Source: an uncultured Mycoplasmatota bacterium
GTDB taxonomy: Bacteria > Bacillota_I > Bacilli_A > RF39 > UBA660
NCBI GenBank assembly: GCA_947384645.1
Contig: CANDHX010000041.1
Span: 1 to 9,279 of the forward strand
Direction: 5' to 3'
DNA: 9,279 nucleotides
Part shown: positions 6,287-9,279 of the stretch, in pieces
How positions within the stretch are numbered: the stretch's first letter is position 1
How the letters are laid out: each line of letters begins with the position of its first letter
Notes under the pieces: model-generated
The model's database searches: none
Seen by the model: only the letters and a program-made list of their open reading frames with translations
What the model was told of the DNA's origin: nothing
Translations under genes and position numbers: made by a program

Positions 6287-9279
6287 ATGAAAAAAATGAG
6301 CTTAGATTTAATCCTATCTAGTAACAATTTAAATGACTTTCTATATATCGTAAAACAATATCCAAAAACTAGCATAGAAGAAAATAATAAACTCTATTTT
6401 AGCTACTTGGCTGGTAATCAAGATGCCTATGAGGAATTGATAATGAGAAATATGAGATTAGTTGTCGGTGTTGCCTCTAAATACAAAAACCGCACTACAA
6501 GTATGCAATTTTTAGATTTAATTCAGGAAGGCGTTTTAGGTATGATTACGGCCATATCTAAATTCGACCCAGAAAAAGGTGCACTATCCACCTATGCAAC
6601 TAGCTGGATTGAACAAACTATAAAAACTGCAATCGGTTATACTGACGAACTAATAAGAAGACCGATGCACTTTGAAGAGATTAAATCCAAATATTATAAA
6701 TTGATAAGCAACTTTGAAAAAAGGGGACTTCCTATTCCTGACGATGAAGAAATAAAAGATGTATTGGGAATTTCTACAGAAACCTTAAATAGTTTAAAAG
6801 AAGACTATAAACTGAATGCTAAAAGTTTAGATAGCAAAATAAGCGAAGGAGATGATGAAGATTTTTCATATTTCGTAGGAATAGAAGACTCTGGTTATAA
6901 CGAAGTCTTAGATAAACTTGTCGACCAAGAACTATTAGCATATTTAAAAGTGACTTTACCACCTATAGACTATTACATATTGTATTATAGAGTCTTAGTA
7001 GACGATGAAACTAAAAAAACTTTAGACGAGGTTGGTAAACAATTTAATATCACGAGAGAATCAGTAAGAGGGCGTATCGAAAGAATACTAAACCGACTTA
7101 AAAGGATATATCCAACCTTAAAAGATAAAATAAGTGCCATTAGAAATTCATACGATATCGAAAATATGAACTTAAACCCATTAAATCCAAACGACTTTAT
7201 TAAATATATATATGTCATGGCAAACCTTACAAAACAAGAAAGAACCCTTTATTCCTTATGGATAAAAAGACTTTATACATATGACGAAAGTTACTACGCT
7301 AAAGAAATGGGAATATCTAAAAAAGATCTAAAGGAACTAGCGTGTTCATTAAAAGAAAAAATCGAGTTTACGATTGAAAGCAGCTCTTCAACCTTTGAAA
7401 ACTTTAGATCACAAATTTTGGATAAATACAAAGCTACAATTTTTGATTTAGATTTAGATGACTCTAAAATCGGTAAAGATAGCATAAAGCGAGCCAAAAT
7501 AACCGATTTAAACGAGATAAAAATGAATGACTTAAGACGAGTACTAAATGATATGAGTATTCCTTTCAAAAGAAAAAATTTAATCGAACTATATTATTCG
7601 AAAGGTCATGAAACGATGACCAAAGACCAGTTAGAAAGAGAAATAAATGCTATCACTTTTGGCTATAAAAAGTCCAATCACATATCTTTAGATAAGCTAT
7701 ATAAAACATTTTTAGAACATAAAGAACAATTTTCAGATAGCGAAATCATGTTTATATTAGCTTTCGTCTTCAATCGAATTAAAAAGAGCGAATATAGAAA
7801 AAAATACTCTAACGTCTATTACGTTCACTTATATATATTCAAATTAGAACTCCTTTACTATGGAATCGATAACTACAGAACTTATAGTATGACTCATATA
7901 AAATATGCAAGCTTAAGGAATAGAGCTAAAAAATCGCTTAGTGCTAAAGAAATCGAAATCATAGATGATTTCTATGGCTATCTTCGCCCTCGATTAAATA
8001 TTACTCAAATTGCTCAAAAATTTAATATGGATTATAGACAAACTATCCAAAAAATCAGAAATATAAAAGATAAGATAGAAAGAATTTATCTAAAAGAAGA
8101 ACCTGTAAAGCAAGTACCAAAAGAAGAATATATCAAATATTTGGAAGACGATAGACTCGATTTAATAGAAAAGAATAGAACGATTGCTTTGCTCTATTTA
8201 AAAGAAGGATTATCGTATAAAGAAATAAGCGAGAGATACAATATAAGGGTAGCTGATGCTTCCAACATCGTCATGGATGCGATTAGAAAAATCGATTTCC
8301 ACCGTTTTGGTATATTGACATTAGAAGATAAATATACCTTTGAAGAAAAAATCGATGCACTAAATTCTTTGGATTTAGATGAAAGAGAAAAAGAAATAGG
8401 ACTCGAAATATTGTCTACTAGAAATTATCTAAAAACAGCTGAAAAGTTTGGACTTACTAAAAGAAAAGTAGACGACATATCTAAAAAAATATTCAATAAA
8501 GCTTATAGCACAAAAATAGAAAATGTGAGTTTAACTAAAGATGACATCTTTGATGAACTAAAACTTCATGCTTCTGAATCTATCCTAAGAGAAGCCGAAA
8601 GACAAATATTATCACTTATTTATGGATACAAAAACAGATATAATCCCAAGGGAACGACTTATACAAATAATGAAATTAGAACTAGACTAAACATTTCGAT
8701 ATCTCGTCTATCATCTTTAAAAAAAAGTGCACTCGATTCCATAAAGGCGAGAAAGATAGGACTTATAAAACCGACTCTTTGTTATCTAACACGCAAAGAA
8801 GTAGCTGAAATTTTAGCAGACAAAAATGTACCATTATCTGAAAAAGAAAAAAACTATTTATCAGCACTCTATGGCTTAGCTGGAATTCCTCGTATGTCTT
8901 TACAACAAATGGAATCGTCATATGGCGAAAAACAAAACAGCATTAGAAGAAGAATACAAAGAGCATTTTTAACAATCTTTAAATATCGAAACGGAGAAAT
9001 CGCAGGTCAAAAATCCTTTGAAGCAGATGTCGAACCGTATCTCAAATATTTTTCAAAATCCGATAAACAACTGCTCATATATAAATATAGAGATAAAATG
9101 AGTATTCCAGCCATAGCCAAAAAGGTAGGAATAACTTATTTTCAAGCCCAAAATATATTCGAAAACATAGAACCCCTAATAAAAGATTATAAAAACGGTT
9201 TTCAAAAGGGTTACGATTTTGACTACTTTTGGACTCATGTGGACGATAAAGACATCCCTTTCTATGGAAACAAAGAACT
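6287..9279 (+). CDS. Giant sigma-70 family protein with tandem region-4-like HTH array (3' end missing)
   Basis: The frame stays open from ATG 6287 to the last base (997 codons plus two bases), so the C-terminus is missing. Residues about 43-115 are sigma region 2: GNQDAYEELI, RNMRLVVGVASKY, DLIQEG at 77-82, then FDPEKGALSTYATSWIEQ at 93-110. Region 3 follows (RRPMHF near 124-129, then PDDEEIKDVLGIS). Region 4 is about 209-276, with the HTH LDEVGKQFNITRESVRGRIERIL. By family knowledge this would bind core RNA polymerase and direct it to promoters. Residues from about 304 onward contain about nine further HTH-like modules, such as LSYKEISERYNI and MSIPAIAKKVGIT. Ordinary sigma-70 factors of this type end after one region 4, at roughly 250-400 residues. 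Region 2 has unusual substitutions: the usual WW pair reads SW, and WIRQ reads WIEQ. No metal-binding, membrane or enzymatic motif is visible. It has its own promoter and follows the surface operon on the same strand. The sigma assignment is firm; the role of the array is unknown. Confidence 0.88.
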   Translation, partial: MKKMSLDLILSSNNLNDFLYIVKQYPKTSIEENNKLYFSYLAGNQDAYEELIMRNMRLVVGVASKYKNRTTSMQFLDLIQEGVLGMITAISKFDPEKGALSTYATSWIEQTIKTAIGYTDELIRRPMHFEEIKSKYYKLISNFEKRGLPIPDDEEIKDVLGISTETLNSLKEDYKLNAKSLDSKISEGDDEDFSYFVGIEDSGYNEVLDKLVDQELLAYLKVTLPPIDYYILYYRVLVDDETKKTLDEVGKQFNITRESVRGRIERILNRLKRIYPTLKDKISAIRNSYDIENMNLNPLNPNDFIKYIYVMANLTKQERTLYSLWIKRLYTYDESYYAKEMGISKKDLKELACSLKEKIEFTIESSSSTFENFRSQILDKYKATIFDLDLDDSKIGKDSIKRAKITDLNEIKMNDLRRVLNDMSIPFKRKNLIELYYSKGHETMTKDQLEREINAITFGYKKSNHISLDKLYKTFLEHKEQFSDSEIMFILAFVFNRIKKSEYRKKYSNVYYVHLYIFKLELLYYGIDNYRTYSMTHIKYASLRNRAKKSLSAKEIEIIDDFYGYLRPRLNITQIAQKFNMDYRQTIQKIRNIKDKIERIYLKEEPVKQVPKEEYIKYLEDDRLDLIEKNRTIALLYLKEGLSYKEISERYNIRVADASNIVMDAIRKIDFHRFGILTLEDKYTFEEKIDALNSLDLDEREKEIGLEILSTRNYLKTAEKFGLTKRKVDDISKKIFNKAYSTKIENVSLTKDDIFDELKLHASESILREAERQILSLIYGYKNRYNPKGTTYTNNEIRTRLNISISRLSSLKKSALDSIKARKIGLIKPTLCYLTRKEVAEILADKNVPLSEKEKNYLSALYGLAGIPRMSLQQMESSYGEKQNSIRRRIQRAFLTIFKYRNGEIAGQKSFEADVEPYLKYFSKSDKQLLIYKYRDKMSIPAIAKKVGITYFQAQNIFENIEPLIKDYKNGFQKGYDFDYFWTHVDDKDIPFYGNKE
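7196..9193 (+). repeat. Array of degenerate sigma region-4-like HTH modules
   Basis: Each module has a helical lead such as LTKQERTLYSLW, LSAKEIEIIDDFYG, LSEKEKNYLSALYG or FSKSDKQLLIYKYR. An HTH core follows, such as SYYAKEMGIS, NITQIAQKFNM, LSYKEISERYNI, YLKTAEKFGLT or MSIPAIAKKVGIT, then a basic helix. HTH cores start near residues 335, 444, 501, 571, 642, 713, 792, 870 and 938. The modules at 444 and 501 are the least convincing. The layout mirrors sigma region 4 (LPPIDYYILYYR then LDEVGKQFNIT), which suggests duplication of that domain followed by strong divergence. Confidence 0.65.

Noticed and set aside
332..7569. Minus-strand ORFs of 65-106 codons across the window
   Set aside because: Almost all lie opposite well-supported plus-strand genes, encode low-complexity hydrophobic or Ser/Leu-rich peptides and have no recognisable domain. 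They look like antisense shadows of A/T-biased coding sequence.
7196..9193. Tandem repeat as a recent DNA duplication or assembly artefact
   Set aside because: Modules resemble each other only at the protein level and share no long identical DNA stretches, so collapse or expansion during assembly is unlikely to have created the array.
1..9279. CRISPR array, tRNA, rRNA, insertion sequence or prophage genes
   Set aside because: No regularly spaced identical repeats, cloverleaf, conserved rRNA segment, transposase motif or terminal inverted repeats were seen on reading both strands.

Overview
The window looks like one end of an assembled contig from a low-GC, Gram-positive-type bacterium. It has A+T-rich spacers and AGG-type ribosome binding sites. 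It also has strong -10 boxes and surface proteins built from InlB B-repeats and Big_2 Ig-like domains, which are common in uncultured gut Bacillota (RF39-like or Erysipelotrichia-like Bacilli). That placement is an inference, since no rRNA or other marker gene is present. TGA is used as a stop (the XRE gene ends with TGA at 600-602), which argues against the Mycoplasma code.

Layout. Bases 1-45 are Illumina library adapter, not genome. Bases 46-90 may hold the last codons of a gene cut off at the contig end. After an AT-rich spacer comes a small XRE-type helix-turn-helix regulator (366-602), with a possible promoter carrying an imperfect palindrome. A leader with mutually exclusive hairpins and a possible 24-codon ORF (641-715) then runs into a three-gene, same-strand unit with 20-21 nt gaps. 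The first gene (712-1731) encodes a membrane-anchored protein with two InlB B-repeats, a Big_2 domain and a C-terminal two-cysteine domain. The second (1752-5810) encodes a 1352-aa secreted protein of degenerate beta-sandwich-like repeats ending in a B-repeat. The third (5832-6173) encodes a 113-aa membrane-anchored protein with two extracytoplasmic cysteines. A clear intrinsic terminator (6199-6232) closes this unit.

An extended -10 promoter abuts the terminator and drives an ORF that is open from 6287 to the last base, at least 997 codons. Its first ~276 residues read as a complete sigma-70 family factor (regions 2, 3 and 4). The remaining ~720 residues form a tandem array of about nine degenerate helix-turn-helix modules that resemble sigma region 4, most of them 57-79 residues apart. 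Sigma factors of this class normally end after one region 4, so this giant sigma-like protein is the most unusual object in the window.

Working together (inference). The first half is a regulator followed by a cell-surface module whose proteins share a fold family and may assemble outside the membrane. The second half is a transcription factor of unusual architecture with its own promoter. Nothing in the sequence proves that the sigma-like protein controls the surface operon, but the adjacency makes that a testable idea.
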